64,000 nucleotides of DNA from Paenibacillus macerans. GTDB lineage: Bacteria > Bacillota > Bacilli > Paenibacillales > Paenibacillaceae. Where the stretch lies: assembly GCF_023715465.1 (NCBI RefSeq), contig NZ_JAMBOE010000005.1, forward strand, positions 496,001-560,000, read 5' to 3'. The notes below the pieces were generated by a model. It did not search any database, was not told the origin of the DNA, and saw only the letters and a list, made by a program, of their open reading frames with translations. Both the position numbers and the translations under genes were made by a program. Position 1 is the stretch's first letter. Each line of letters starts with the position of its first letter. Below, piece by piece: positions 50,285-58,816 of this stretch.

Positions 50285-51253
50285 TTATCGTCTTCCGGCA
50301 AGATAACCCTTCAACCATGTCATGGCCGGACGTTCGGCGCCCGAGCTGGTGATAAGATGAGTGCCGTCCTCCCATGTTTGTCCTTGAATATACCCCCAGA
50401 GCGTAATGCCTTTCACGTTCGGGTGTTCCCACAGCACCGGAAACTTTTGTTGGTATCTTTGCAATTGAGTCGCGTCGTCGCCCGTCATATCCAACTCCGA
50501 GACGTAGATCGGCAGCCCGGTGGCAGACAGCGTGCTGAGGACGCTGTTCATCGTACTTAAGGAAACGGTATTCATATTGAAATGGTGACACTGAATGCCA
50601 ATGCCGTCGATTAAACCTCTGGCCTTCAACAAGTTTATGATCTGAACGTATTGCCGCGCCGCATTCGGATCGCTGATAATGCCGTACTCGTTAATCAATA
50701 GTTTGGAATTCGGGAACGCCTTTCTCGCTTGCTCGAACGACCAGATGACCCAATCCCATCCCGTAGAGCCGTCGCCGCCGATCGCATTCCGGTAAGAAGG
50801 CTTGGCGTGCAGCGGCTCGTTCACAACGTCGACGAATTCCGCGTTGCGGTATTTTTGACCGGCCGCTTGAATCCATTCGGTAACTTCCGCCTTTTGATTC
50901 GCAGCCGACAGCCCGGAAATCCACACCGGCTCTTGGTTTCCCCATACGAGCGTATGGAATTTGAACGGTAAGCCATTGGCCTTGGCGTAGTTGTAGGCCA
51001 TATCCGCTTGCGACCAGTTCATGGAACCGCGTACGCCTTCGACGGAACCCCATTTTGTGGAGTTCTCAGGTGTGACTTGGTTCCAATAAGCAGTGAAATT
51101 GGAGGGAACATAGCCAGCGATAATGTTGCCTAAAAATTTGGAGCCTGACACAAGCCCGGCATTCGCAATTTGCGGCGAGGAAAACACCAGTAAAGATATC
51201 ACCATGACCAAAGCGGTCAATACATGCACAAATTTTGACTTTAACAAATACAT
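50285..51253 (-). CDS. Endo-1,4-beta-xylanase, GH10
   Basis: 322 residues from the ATG at 51253, which has GGGAGGCG upstream. A signal peptide covers about residues 1-30. The single GH10 barrel shows NSTKWGSVEG, KFHTLVWGNQEPVWI, the acid/base Glu in FVDVVNEPLHA and the nucleophile Glu in LPIYVSELDMTGDD. There are no accessory modules, so it is a small secreted xylanase. It lies between the GH43 genes and is presumably expressed with them. HTLVWG has N after G where many family members have H or SQ. Confidence 0.94.
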   Translation of the reverse strand: MYLLKSKFVHVLTALVMVISLLVFSSPQIANAGLVSGSKFLGNIIAGYVPSNFTAYWNQVTPENSTKWGSVEGVRGSMNWSQADMAYNYAKANGLPFKFHTLVWGNQEPVWISGLSAANQKAEVTEWIQAAGQKYRNAEFVDVVNEPLHAKPSYRNAIGGDGSTGWDWVIWSFEQARKAFPNSKLLINEYGIISDPNAARQYVQIINLLKARGLIDGIGIQCHHFNMNTVSLSTMNSVLSTLSATGLPIYVSELDMTGDDATQLQRYQQKFPVLWEHPNVKGITLWGYIQGQTWEDGTHLITSSGAERPAMTWLKGYLAGRR

Positions 51254-51351
51254 AAAAACGCCTCCCAATAATGAATTAGAAACTTATCTAAAAAATATAA
51301 ATATTCAGTTTATTCACCGAGCCGCTTTGCACGGTGGGATTCTCCGGATGA

Positions 51352-52881
51352 TCACTCCGTTCCCGTCATCCGGTTTTCGATTCGGAAATAATCGACATCC
51401 ACGTATCCGCCGGCCGATTGAGTCGCATAATTAAAGATGGCAAACCGATAACCCATGAAATGCGGAATGGTGTAGCTCATCTGCAGCCTGTTGCCGATCG
51501 CCGTCCACCGGTTGCCGTCCAAACTGTAATAAAAATAGGCTTTATCGGTTTTGTTTTTGAAATCCATCTCCACCTTTAAATACACATTGTTCTGTGCAAG
51601 CGGCACGCTGGCCACTTCCACCGGGGTTGCCGAACTGCCGTTAACCATCACGACCGATTTGGAATTGCCGGACATTTTGACGCCAACAAACCCGTAGTTC
51701 TTTTGAAGCGCCGCAAGCCCCGCATAATCGCCGTTTTTCATGCGGCTTACGTCTATTGCGATCCGTCCGGAGCTTTCCGGGCCAACGGTTCTTTGCGTCA
51801 GCGAGTTACGGGCATCCAAAATACTTGTGCTGGTTCTTCCGGTCGTCAGTCTCAGATATCCTGAACGCGCCGTAAGAGACCAAAGATTGTTGTCGGGATT
51901 GTGATTCCACTGCCATACCAGCGAAAGCCGGGACTGATTAAATTCATCGGAGGCCACAAACCATTCATTCGAATTCACGCCGGCGACTGGCTTTTGCATC
52001 TGCGTGGGAACCTGACCGTTCACGCCGAATACAGGCCAGTTGTTTTGCCAGGCGACAGGTACAATAAAGGGAATGCGCCCCACGGAACCGTGATCCTGAA
52101 ACAGCAACCCGTACCACTTACCGTCAGGCGTATCCACGATCCCACCTTGAGCGATGCCAGCATAGTCCAAAGCCACCCGACCTTCATAAGGACCTGTAAT
52201 ACGATCCGCTCTAAATACCAATTGGGTGCGGCCGGCTCCCTGCGGCCAGGTGATCAGGAAGACGTAATACTTGCCGCTGATTTTTTGAATATGCGCCCCC
52301 TCGGCCGGGAGGCCTACGTTAGGACCCGCTGCCAAACTGGCGTTGGGGATAATGACCTGATTTAACCCGCCCGGTTTGACGGCGGTGGCAACCGAAGTAA
52401 GCTCGGTAAGGCGAATATCTCCGCTCCCATGAACGAGATACACTCTCCCATCGTCATCAAACAAAAGTGACATGTCATGGTAAAAACCGATCGTGGAGCT
52501 TGTCCACGGACCGTTTTCGATATCTTGTGCCCGGTAGATGAAAGTCTTCCCCGCTATGCTGGATGAAAAAACCACATAATAGGTGCCGTTATGATACCGA
52601 AGACTGCTGGCCCACGAGCCCTTGCCATACTCATTTTGGCCATTCCGTAAAGCTTGCGCGTCCAAATCCCCCAGTGTACCGTAAACATAGTTTACAATTT
52701 CCCAATTGACGAGATCATAGGATTTCATGATCGGCACACCCGGGTTCATGTGCATTGTTGTGCTCGTCATATAGAAAGCGTTTCCAATTCTGATTACATC
52801 GGGATCGGGCACATCCGCCCATATAATCGGATTCTCAAAAATATTTTGATCCTGTGCAGTATTCTTTTGTATTACTTTCAC
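51352..52881 (-). CDS. GH43 beta-xylosidase/arabinosidase without signal peptide
   Basis: 509 residues. The propeller (about 17-310) starts NPIIWADVPDPDVIRIGNAFYMTSTT (general base Asp in PDPD), with SYDLVNWEIVNYVY, DMSLLFDDDGRVYLVHG and AEGAHIQKISGKYYVF (Glu). The C-terminal concanavalin-like domain (about 325-505) has SLVWQWNHNPDNNLWSL and FRIEN, the usual partner in GH43 subfamily 12-type xylosidases. No signal peptide is present, so it is probably intracellular, unlike the other three enzymes of the cluster. The start is a GTG only two bases after AAAGGAG, an unusually short spacing; no better start was found. Confidence 0.85.
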   Translation of the reverse strand: MKVIQKNTAQDQNIFENPIIWADVPDPDVIRIGNAFYMTSTTMHMNPGVPIMKSYDLVNWEIVNYVYGTLGDLDAQALRNGQNEYGKGSWASSLRYHNGTYYVVFSSSIAGKTFIYRAQDIENGPWTSSTIGFYHDMSLLFDDDGRVYLVHGSGDIRLTELTSVATAVKPGGLNQVIIPNASLAAGPNVGLPAEGAHIQKISGKYYVFLITWPQGAGRTQLVFRADRITGPYEGRVALDYAGIAQGGIVDTPDGKWYGLLFQDHGSVGRIPFIVPVAWQNNWPVFGVNGQVPTQMQKPVAGVNSNEWFVASDEFNQSRLSLVWQWNHNPDNNLWSLTARSGYLRLTTGRTSTSILDARNSLTQRTVGPESSGRIAIDVSRMKNGDYAGLAALQKNYGFVGVKMSGNSKSVVMVNGSSATPVEVASVPLAQNNVYLKVEMDFKNKTDKAYFYYSLDGNRWTAIGNRLQMSYTIPHFMGYRFAIFNYATQSAGGYVDVDYFRIENRMTGTE

Positions 52882-52955
52882 GTCTCCTTTCGTTTAACCT
52901 CTGAATGGAATCAACCGGAGATCACATCTTCGAATAAACTTTTACGACCGATCAA

Positions 52956-52999
52956 CCTCCTTAAAAATCATATAATAGAAATATATTACATTTTTACAA
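52956..52999 (-). promoter_or_regulatory. Candidate xylanase-cluster promoter with AAGGAGG in the leader
   Basis: Minus-strand TTGTAA (52994-52999), 16-base spacer and TATTAT (52972-52977). About ten bases downstream is AAGGAGG (52956-52962), about 75 bases before the coding start and without an associated reading frame. A Shine-Dalgarno sequence near the 5' end of a leader is like the STAB-SD mRNA stabilisers of Bacilli. Confidence 0.5.
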
Positions 53000-53106
53000 T
53001 TTCACTATAAATGGATTAGCGATAAAACTTAATAGAATTTTTATTGATTTTATTGAACTTTCTTTTGAAATATTAAATTACAAAATCGTGCTTTTGCCGG
53101 AAATGC

Positions 53107-53146
53107 AAAAAAAAGCCCATCTTCCTTTCCTGTTGGAAGCATGGGC
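53107..53146 (-). terminator. Terminator of the fucosidase operon
   Basis: GCCCAT / ATGGGC with inner TTCC / GGAA pairing, followed on the minus strand by eight Ts. It lies about 490 bases beyond the GH95 stop, the first convincing terminator on that side. Confidence 0.75.
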
Positions 53147-53174
53147 CGCACATTATTAAAAGGAGGCGACGAAA

Positions 53175-53222
53175 ATGACACCAATTAAGCACATTTTTCC
53201 AGCGAATCGAAACACGTTCTAA
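53175..53222 (+). CDS. 15-codon peptide ORF with a perfect ribosome site
   Basis: ATG at 53175 to TAA at 53222 encodes MTPIKHIFPANRNTF. AAAGGAGG lies eight bases upstream. No gene continues beyond it in any frame. It may be a real small peptide, a leader peptide or the surviving 5' end of a lost gene. It lies on the plus strand against the flow of its neighbours. Confidence 0.35.
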   Translation: MTPIKHIFPANRNTF

Positions 53223-53272
53223 CTTTAAAATGGAACGTTACCTAGGCCATGGAGAGGCCCGATGGGATCAAC

Positions 53273-53449
53273 TGCAAAAGTGCATTCCATTCTCCGCAAA
53301 TCTCCATTTTAGAGCGGTTGAAATGCAAAAATGCATCTCTTTTGGGGATATACGATAAAAAAGTAGCTTTTGCCCCGAAATGAACTGCACTTTTGCATCT
53401 GAACCACCTGTTTCGAGGAATTTCGACGAAAACCGCGTGCACTTTTGCA
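53273..53449. repeat. Four spaced copies of TGCA(A/C)TTTTGCA-type 12-mer
   Basis: The 12-mers are at 53273-53284 (TGCAAAAGTGCA), 53324-53335 (TGCAAAAATGCA), 53386-53397 and 53438-53449 (both TGCACTTTTGCA). The first two are in reverse orientation to the last two. Start-to-start spacings are 51, 62 and 52 bases. Two reading frames of 80 and 99 codons pass through on the minus strand, but their repetitive content (MHFC, MQKC) suggests they are not genes. Confidence 0.8.
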
Positions 53450-53636
53450 TTTCGTGGGATTTCCCCCGCTTCCTTATATCGCAACGTGCCGGGAGTGGCA
53501 TATAGTGCCTTCCATGTAAAGGTTTCAGCACGTTCAAGTTCCTGAATAGCGGCTTCAAGCTCCGCATTCCATCGCTGTCATCCCCATGCTTCCCTGCTTA
53601 TAGGTTTTCGTGCTGGTCGCACCGAAAGTTGAGTTT

Positions 53637-55901
53637 TTAATGACTACTCCACGTCTTTTTACTAAACGTATAAGAGCAGCCGGCCTCCCCCGCAAACGTA
53701 ACGGGGTCAAGACCAGGTGCTTCCAAGCGGCAGGGTCCGGAAACCGCGCAAGTCACGACCGCTTCCGTTATCATGTTCTCCATCCAGGAAAAGTCGACGG
53801 TAATGCCGCCCCGGGCACGCAGCCCTTTGACGCTCCCCTCGTGCCAATTGCCTGGCAATGCGGGCAGCAGCCGGATCACCCCGGCGTGGCTTTGCAGCAG
53901 CATTTCGGCAATGCCTGCCGTTCCGCCGAAATTGCCGTCGATTTGAAACGGAGGATGGTTGTCGAAAAGGTTAGGCAGCGTGGAATGTTCCAGCAGCGCC
54001 CTCACGTTCTCGTAAGCCTTGCCCCCATCCTGCAGACGGGCCCAGAAATTGATGATCCACGCCCGGCTCCAGCCGGTGTGGCCGCCGCCGCTCACCAGCC
54101 TGCGTTCCAGCGTTGTCCGGGCGGATTGGGCCAATTCCGGCGTGCCTTCCACGCTGAAGGCTTGGCCCGGGTATAATGCGAATAAATGAGAGATGTGGCG
54201 GTGTCCCGGCTCCATCTCCTCATAATCCTCCATCCATTCCTGTATCTGCCCGTATTTGCCAATCTGCGGTTTGGGGAGCCGCTTCAGGGCGGCGGCCAGT
54301 TCCCCGCGGAAGACCTCGTCCCGTCCGATGATTTCCGCACTGCGGATGCAGGCGCCGAACAGCGCATCGATAATCTGAAAATCCATCGAGGCCCCGGCGC
54401 AGAGCACCCCTGTCTCACCATTCGGCAGCCTGTAGCTGTTCTCCGGGGAGACGGACGGACAAGTAATCAGGCGCCCTTCATCGTCCTCGATCAAATAATC
54501 GAGCAGGAACAATGCCGCCTCCTTCATCGTCTCATACGCCCGCGCAAGGAAGAAACGGTCCTGGGTAAACCGGTAATGCTCCCACAGGTGCAGGCATAAC
54601 CAAGCGGCGCCCATCGGCCAGTAGGAAGCCGGAAGATACTTATCCTGCGGTGCCGTGTCCGCCCAGATATCCGTATTGTGATGCGCCGTAAATCCCCGGC
54701 AGCCGTACATGACCCTGGCCGTTACCCGGCCGGGCTCCCGCATCCGCTCGATCAAATCGAACAAAGGCTCGTGGCACTCGGTCAGATTGCAGTTTTCCGC
54801 CGGCCAGTAATTCATTTGCGCATTGATATTAATCGTGAATTTACTGTCCCATGGCGGTAAAAAGCTGTTGTTCCATATTCCCTGAAGGTTCGCGGGCAAG
54901 GAACCCGGGCGGCTGGAGGAAATGAGCAGGTATCGGCCAAATTGGAAATAGGTTGCGATCAGCCCGTGATCCTCAGCGCCCTGCCGAAACAGCTCCAGCC
55001 TATCATCGGTCGGCAGCGCGTCTTTGCCCGGACTCTCCGGCAGTTTCAGGTCTACGCGCCCGTACAGCTCGCGGTAATCCGCGATATGCCGGGCCAGAAG
55101 ATCAGTGTAGGGAACCCTGCTGAGCTCATCCAACCGCCGCTTGCCGTAAAGCTCCGGGTCCGGGTGGCGAAAGGTCGTGCCGGCAGCCAACAGCAGCGTG
55201 ACCGCATCCGCTCCGTTCACCAGCAGGTGGTCGCCAAGGGTCCGGCAGTCGCCGCCTTCCGGGACCGCCTTCATTACGGCGCAAAAAGCTCCGCCGTCCT
55301 TGCCCCCGCACTCTCCGCGCATAACCAGCCCGGATAATCCCCATTTCTCCGACTTCTCCAGGTATCTCCAATTCTGCCGGTTAAACCGGGCCTTGAAAGA
55401 TATCGCCTTCTCCTTGTCGGCGGAAACCCGGATGACGATCGCCTGATCCGGATAACTGGCATACAGCTCGCGGGTGTACCGCACCTCGCCGATCCGATAG
55501 CTGATCCGGGATACGCCATTCTCCAGATCAAGCTCCCGCATGTAGTCTTGGGCAGGCTGCTCGTGATCAGCGAACGACAGCAGCAGATCGCCGAGCGGCA
55601 AATAATGGCGTTGCGCTTCGGGCAGCCCCGTCATCGTCAGCGCCGCCAGCTCCTCCGCCTCCTGCAGCCGTCCCTCCATAATCAGCTTGCGTATTTGGGG
55701 CAAATGAGGCAATGCGTCTTCATTGTTGCGATCACGCGGACCTCCATACCACACCGAATCCTCGTTGAGCTGGAGCATCTCCTGGGCTGTGCCCCCAAAG
55801 ATCATCGCGCCAAGCCGTCCGTTGCCGATCGGAAGCGCTTCGTTCCATTCGGCCGCAGGTTTCCTGTACCATAAGCGGTGCTTCTGTTCCAAACTGGTCA
55901 T
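53637..55901 (-). CDS. Alpha-L-fucosidase, GH95
   Basis: 754 residues from ATG 55901 (GGAGGAG upstream), no signal peptide. The N-terminal beta domain has [28 protein letters not shown] and [11 protein letters not shown]; the (alpha/alpha)6 barrel has [43 protein letters not shown], the catalytic Asn/Asp/Glu region of GH95. It ends with a beta domain. GH95 enzymes are inverting alpha-L-fucosidases or alpha-L-galactosidases. It is the last gene of the operon that also encodes fuconolactonase-like and dehydrogenase proteins, which fits fucose release in the cytosol. Confidence 0.94.
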   Translation of the reverse strand: MTSLEQKHRLWYRKPAAEWNEALPIGNGRLGAMIFGGTAQEMLQLNEDSVWYGGPRDRNNEDALPHLPQIRKLIMEGRLQEAEELAALTMTGLPEAQRHYLPLGDLLLSFADHEQPAQDYMRELDLENGVSRISYRIGEVRYTRELYASYPDQAIVIRVSADKEKAISFKARFNRQNWRYLEKSEKWGLSGLVMRGECGGKDGGAFCAVMKAVPEGGDCRTLGDHLLVNGADAVTLLLAAGTTFRHPDPELYGKRRLDELSRVPYTDLLARHIADYRELYGRVDLKLPESPGKDALPTDDRLELFRQGAEDHGLIATYFQFGRYLLISSSRPGSLPANLQGIWNNSFLPPWDSKFTININAQMNYWPAENCNLTECHEPLFDLIERMREPGRVTARVMYGCRGFTAHHNTDIWADTAPQDKYLPASYWPMGAAWLCLHLWEHYRFTQDRFFLARAYETMKEAALFLLDYLIEDDEGRLITCPSVSPENSYRLPNGETGVLCAGASMDFQIIDALFGACIRSAEIIGRDEVFRGELAAALKRLPKPQIGKYGQIQEWMEDYEEMEPGHRHISHLFALYPGQAFSVEGTPELAQSARTTLERRLVSGGGHTGWSRAWIINFWARLQDGGKAYENVRALLEHSTLPNLFDNHPPFQIDGNFGGTAGIAEMLLQSHAGVIRLLPALPGNWHEGSVKGLRARGGITVDFSWMENMITEAVVTCAVSGPCRLEAPGLDPVTFAGEAGCSYTFSKKTWSSH

Positions 55902-55955
55902 ACTGCTCCTCCAATCCGCCAAAATAGCATACAAAATAGCATATATGTTCAGCGA

Positions 55956-56975
55956 TTAGTCCAGTTCCACCAAAGCCTTGATCACTTTCGATTCAGGCTT
56001 CAGCCAACTGTCGAACTGCCCGATCATGTCTTCAAATCCGCAGCGGTGGGTAATGTAACGGCCGATATCAATGCACCCCGACGATACGGCCGCAAGCACC
56101 TGCTCAAAATCCTCCCGTGTAGCATTTCTGCTGCCCTGAAGCGTCATTTCGCGGGCATGAAAATCGGGATCGCTAAAGGTAATCGTGCTTTTCACCAATC
56201 CGACGAAGGTCAAAGAGCCGCCATGGCCGACAAGCCCGAAAGCATTTTCCATCGACGAGACGTTGCCGGTAGCATCGATGACGAATGCCGGGAAGCTGCC
56301 GTCCGTTAGCGCGGCCAGCCGCTCCTGCGGCTCCCGGAGCGCGTTCACCGTATGCTCGGCCTTGGCCCAAACCTTGCAAAATTCCAGACGCTCGTCGTTC
56401 ACATCCATCGCGATCACCTTTGCTCCGGCATATCCGGCCATCGCCATCACGCCAAGCCCGATCGGTCCGGCGCCGATGATGAGCGCCTGATCCCCGGCGC
56501 CCAGCCCCGAGCGGCGGACGGCGTGCGCGCCGATCGCCAGCGGCTCCAGCATCGCCGCCTGATCCAACGTCAGTCCTTCCGTCTTGATAAGACTCGATAT
56601 TGGCACGGAGATTCGCTCCCGCATTCCGCCGTCCGTATGGACGCCCAGCACCTTCATATGTTGACAGCAATTCGTTTTCCCGCTCAGGCAGGCCCGGCAA
56701 TGGCCGCAATGAATGTACGGGACAACGCTGACCTGGTCGCCGGCCCGCAGCCCTTCCCGGTTGTCGCCGATTTGCTCGATCGTCCCGGCCAGTTCGTGGC
56801 CGAGCACGCGCGGGTAGGTAAAATAAGGCTGATTGCCCCGGTACGCGTGCAGGTCAGTTCCGCAAATGCCAATCCTCCGAATCCTTACGATCGCCTCGCC
56901 CTCATGCATTTGCGGCTCCGGCAGATCCTCCCGAAACACGAACCGCCCAACTTCCTCGCAGATGATGCCCTTCAT
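55956..56975 (-). CDS. Zinc-dependent alcohol dehydrogenase
   Basis: 339 residues; start at 56975, two bases after the aldo/keto reductase stop. MDR superfamily: catalytic zinc ligands in GICGTDLHAYRG and GHELAGTIEQIG, structural zinc cysteines in CGHCRACLSGKTNCC, and Rossmann motif IIGAGPIGLGVMAMAGYAGAKVIAMD (Asp favours NAD). It resembles sorbitol/threonine dehydrogenases and sugar-acid dehydrogenases such as L-galactonate 5-dehydrogenase. By context it probably oxidises a hydroxy acid or polyol derived from L-fucose or a related sugar. Confidence 0.88.
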   Translation of the reverse strand: MKGIICEEVGRFVFREDLPEPQMHEGEAIVRIRRIGICGTDLHAYRGNQPYFTYPRVLGHELAGTIEQIGDNREGLRAGDQVSVVPYIHCGHCRACLSGKTNCCQHMKVLGVHTDGGMRERISVPISSLIKTEGLTLDQAAMLEPLAIGAHAVRRSGLGAGDQALIIGAGPIGLGVMAMAGYAGAKVIAMDVNDERLEFCKVWAKAEHTVNALREPQERLAALTDGSFPAFVIDATGNVSSMENAFGLVGHGGSLTFVGLVKSTITFSDPDFHAREMTLQGSRNATREDFEQVLAAVSSGCIDIGRYITHRCGFEDMIGQFDSWLKPESKVIKALVELD

Positions 56976-56977
56976 GA

Positions 56978-57937
56978 TCATCGCCCCCCGCTCCGCCGGA
57001 CCGGTTCTCCGCCCCATTCCGGCCGTCCGCTCGGCCACGTTGCGCCATCGACCGGCTTCAGGATCTCCAATACTTCCCGCAGCAATGCTTCGTCCATCGG
57101 TTCTTCCGTCCACAAAATGTTGTTGCGGATATTTTCCGGGGTTGCCGTGCTGACCAGCGTCGTCGGAATGCGTTCATCCGCCGTGGAGAACTGGACCGCC
57201 AGCTTCGCGATGTCCGCTCCTTTACTCCGGCAATGTTCGGCGGCCTGCCGGCAAGCGGCCCTGATGTCCTCGCCCGCAGGATGCCAATCCGGCACGTCCC
57301 GGTTGCTCAGCAAACCCATGGACAGCGGCGACGCGTTGATCAGGCCGGTTCCTTGCCGTTCCAAGAGCGGAAGGAGACCAAGCAGCGTAGTATCGTTCAG
57401 AGAATAATGGCAGTACGATAAGACGACATCCAGAGCGGTACGGGACAAAACCGCTTCGAAGATATTCAAGGGCAAGCCGGATACGCCGAAAAAACGGATT
57501 TTCCCGGATTTTTTCAACTGTTCAAGCGCGGGAACTCCTTCCTCCACCACCTGCTCCAGCGAGCCAAATTCGATGTCGTGCAGCAGTAAAATATCGAGAT
57601 AATCCGTCCCCAGGCGCCGCATGCTTTCTTCCGCGCTGTGAATCACCCGCTCCCGTGAGAAATCAAATTCGTCCTGCCCGTAACGCCCCGCTTTCGTGGA
57701 CAAAACATACCGGTCCCGCGGAATCGCCCGCAGCGCTTCGCCCAGCACAGTTTCCGCCTTCGTCAGGCCGTAATAAGGCGAAACGTCAATCAGATTGATG
57801 CCCATGTCGATGGCGGTATGGACCGTACGTATCCCCTCATCCCGCTGAACATCCCGGAACACGCCTCCCAGCGAAGACGCCCCAAAGCTTAACGCCGACA
57901 CGTTCAGCCCGGTGTTCCCCAACTTTCTGTATTTCAT
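56978..57937 (-). CDS. Aldo/keto reductase, L-fucose/L-galactose dehydrogenase-like
   Basis: 319 residues, single AKR barrel. Motifs: NTGLNVSALSFGASSLGG, the catalytic Asp/Tyr in NLIDVSPYYG, Lys in YVLSTKAGRYG and His in DILLLHDIEFG. The subgroup with SPYYGLTKAETVLGEAL and ...VLSYCHYSLND is that of L-galactose 1-dehydrogenase and D-threo-aldose/L-fucose 1-dehydrogenase. It would form the 1,5-lactone from the free sugar, matching the lactonase-like gene just upstream. The C-terminal tail (GGEPVRRSGGR) is basic. Confidence 0.85.
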   Translation of the reverse strand: MKYRKLGNTGLNVSALSFGASSLGGVFRDVQRDEGIRTVHTAIDMGINLIDVSPYYGLTKAETVLGEALRAIPRDRYVLSTKAGRYGQDEFDFSRERVIHSAEESMRRLGTDYLDILLLHDIEFGSLEQVVEEGVPALEQLKKSGKIRFFGVSGLPLNIFEAVLSRTALDVVLSYCHYSLNDTTLLGLLPLLERQGTGLINASPLSMGLLSNRDVPDWHPAGEDIRAACRQAAEHCRSKGADIAKLAVQFSTADERIPTTLVSTATPENIRNNILWTEEPMDEALLREVLEILKPVDGATWPSGRPEWGGEPVRRSGGR

Positions 57938-57956
57938 CGCAAACGTTCCCCCAATC

Positions 57957-58796
57957 TCAATGTTTATTCAACTTGTAAAATTTCGCGGCGTTGGCGCCGA
58001 AAACAGCTTCGATCGCTTCCGCGGGCAGCCGGTCTTGCAACGCTTGCCGCAATATGTCCACGACTTCATCATAAGTTGCCGCCAGAAGACACACGGGCCA
58101 ATCGCTGCCGAACATCACCCTCTCGGGGCCAAACAAATCAAGCGTTGCATGGACGTATGCCGTGAAATCTTCCTTTTTCCAACCCTGACGGCCGGCTTCC
58201 GTCACCATCCCCGAAAGCTTGCAGCAGATGTTCGGATATTGGGGGATTTCCGCCATATGGCTTCTCCACGGCTCCAACACCCCCGAAGCGATCGGCGGCT
58301 TCGCCAAATGGTCGACGACGCCCCGAAGCCTGGGGATTCGCTCCAGCAATTGGACAAGCTGCGGCAGTTGATTCGCCAGTACAAGCAAATCAATCGGCAC
58401 GTCCTGTTCCGCAAAATAAGAAAACGCTTCTAAATAAGCGGGCGATAAAACGGTGTTTGGGTCCTCCATCTCCTGGATCATCACGCGAAACCCGATAAAT
58501 TTCGGATGCTTGCAAAACCGCTCATACTGTTTCTTATAAGAAGGGTCCTCAAGATCCAGCCACCCGACCACACCGGCGATGAAATCGGCCGTTTCGCTTA
58601 ATTCAAGAATAAATTCGGTTTCCTCAATCGTTGGCGCCGCCTGCACCAGAATCGTTTTGCCGATGCCGTGCTTTGGCAAATGCGATTCAAGATCGGAAGG
58701 CAAATAATCGCGGAAAAGCACCGGAATTTCCGGCGTAATCCAGCCGTAATCGTTTCTGTCGATCTTCCAAAAATGCTGGTGAGCGTCAATACGCAT
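57957..58796 (-). CDS. Amidohydrolase, L-fuconolactonase-like
   Basis: 279 residues from ATG 58796 (GGAGGTGG upstream). It begins MRIDAHQHFWKIDRNDYGW, the HxH metal motif of COG3618 amidohydrolases. Further features: VQAAPTIEETEFILELSE, GVVDHLAKPPIASG, NICCKLSGMVTEA and MFGSDWPVCLLAATYDEVV (metal-binding Asp). L-fuconolactonase and related sugar-lactone hydrolases have this pattern. With the adjacent aldose dehydrogenase and alpha-L-fucosidase genes it fits hydrolysis of L-fucono-1,5-lactone to L-fuconate. Confidence 0.87.
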   Translation of the reverse strand: MRIDAHQHFWKIDRNDYGWITPEIPVLFRDYLPSDLESHLPKHGIGKTILVQAAPTIEETEFILELSETADFIAGVVGWLDLEDPSYKKQYERFCKHPKFIGFRVMIQEMEDPNTVLSPAYLEAFSYFAEQDVPIDLLVLANQLPQLVQLLERIPRLRGVVDHLAKPPIASGVLEPWRSHMAEIPQYPNICCKLSGMVTEAGRQGWKKEDFTAYVHATLDLFGPERVMFGSDWPVCLLAATYDEVVDILRQALQDRLPAEAIEAVFGANAAKFYKLNKH

Positions 58797-58816
58797 CAAA
58801 CCACCTCCATTCCACC

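Noticed and set aside
53268..53567. 99-codon minus-strand frame
   Set aside because: Made largely of the repeat island (repeated MQKC/MHFC strings); no ribosome site.
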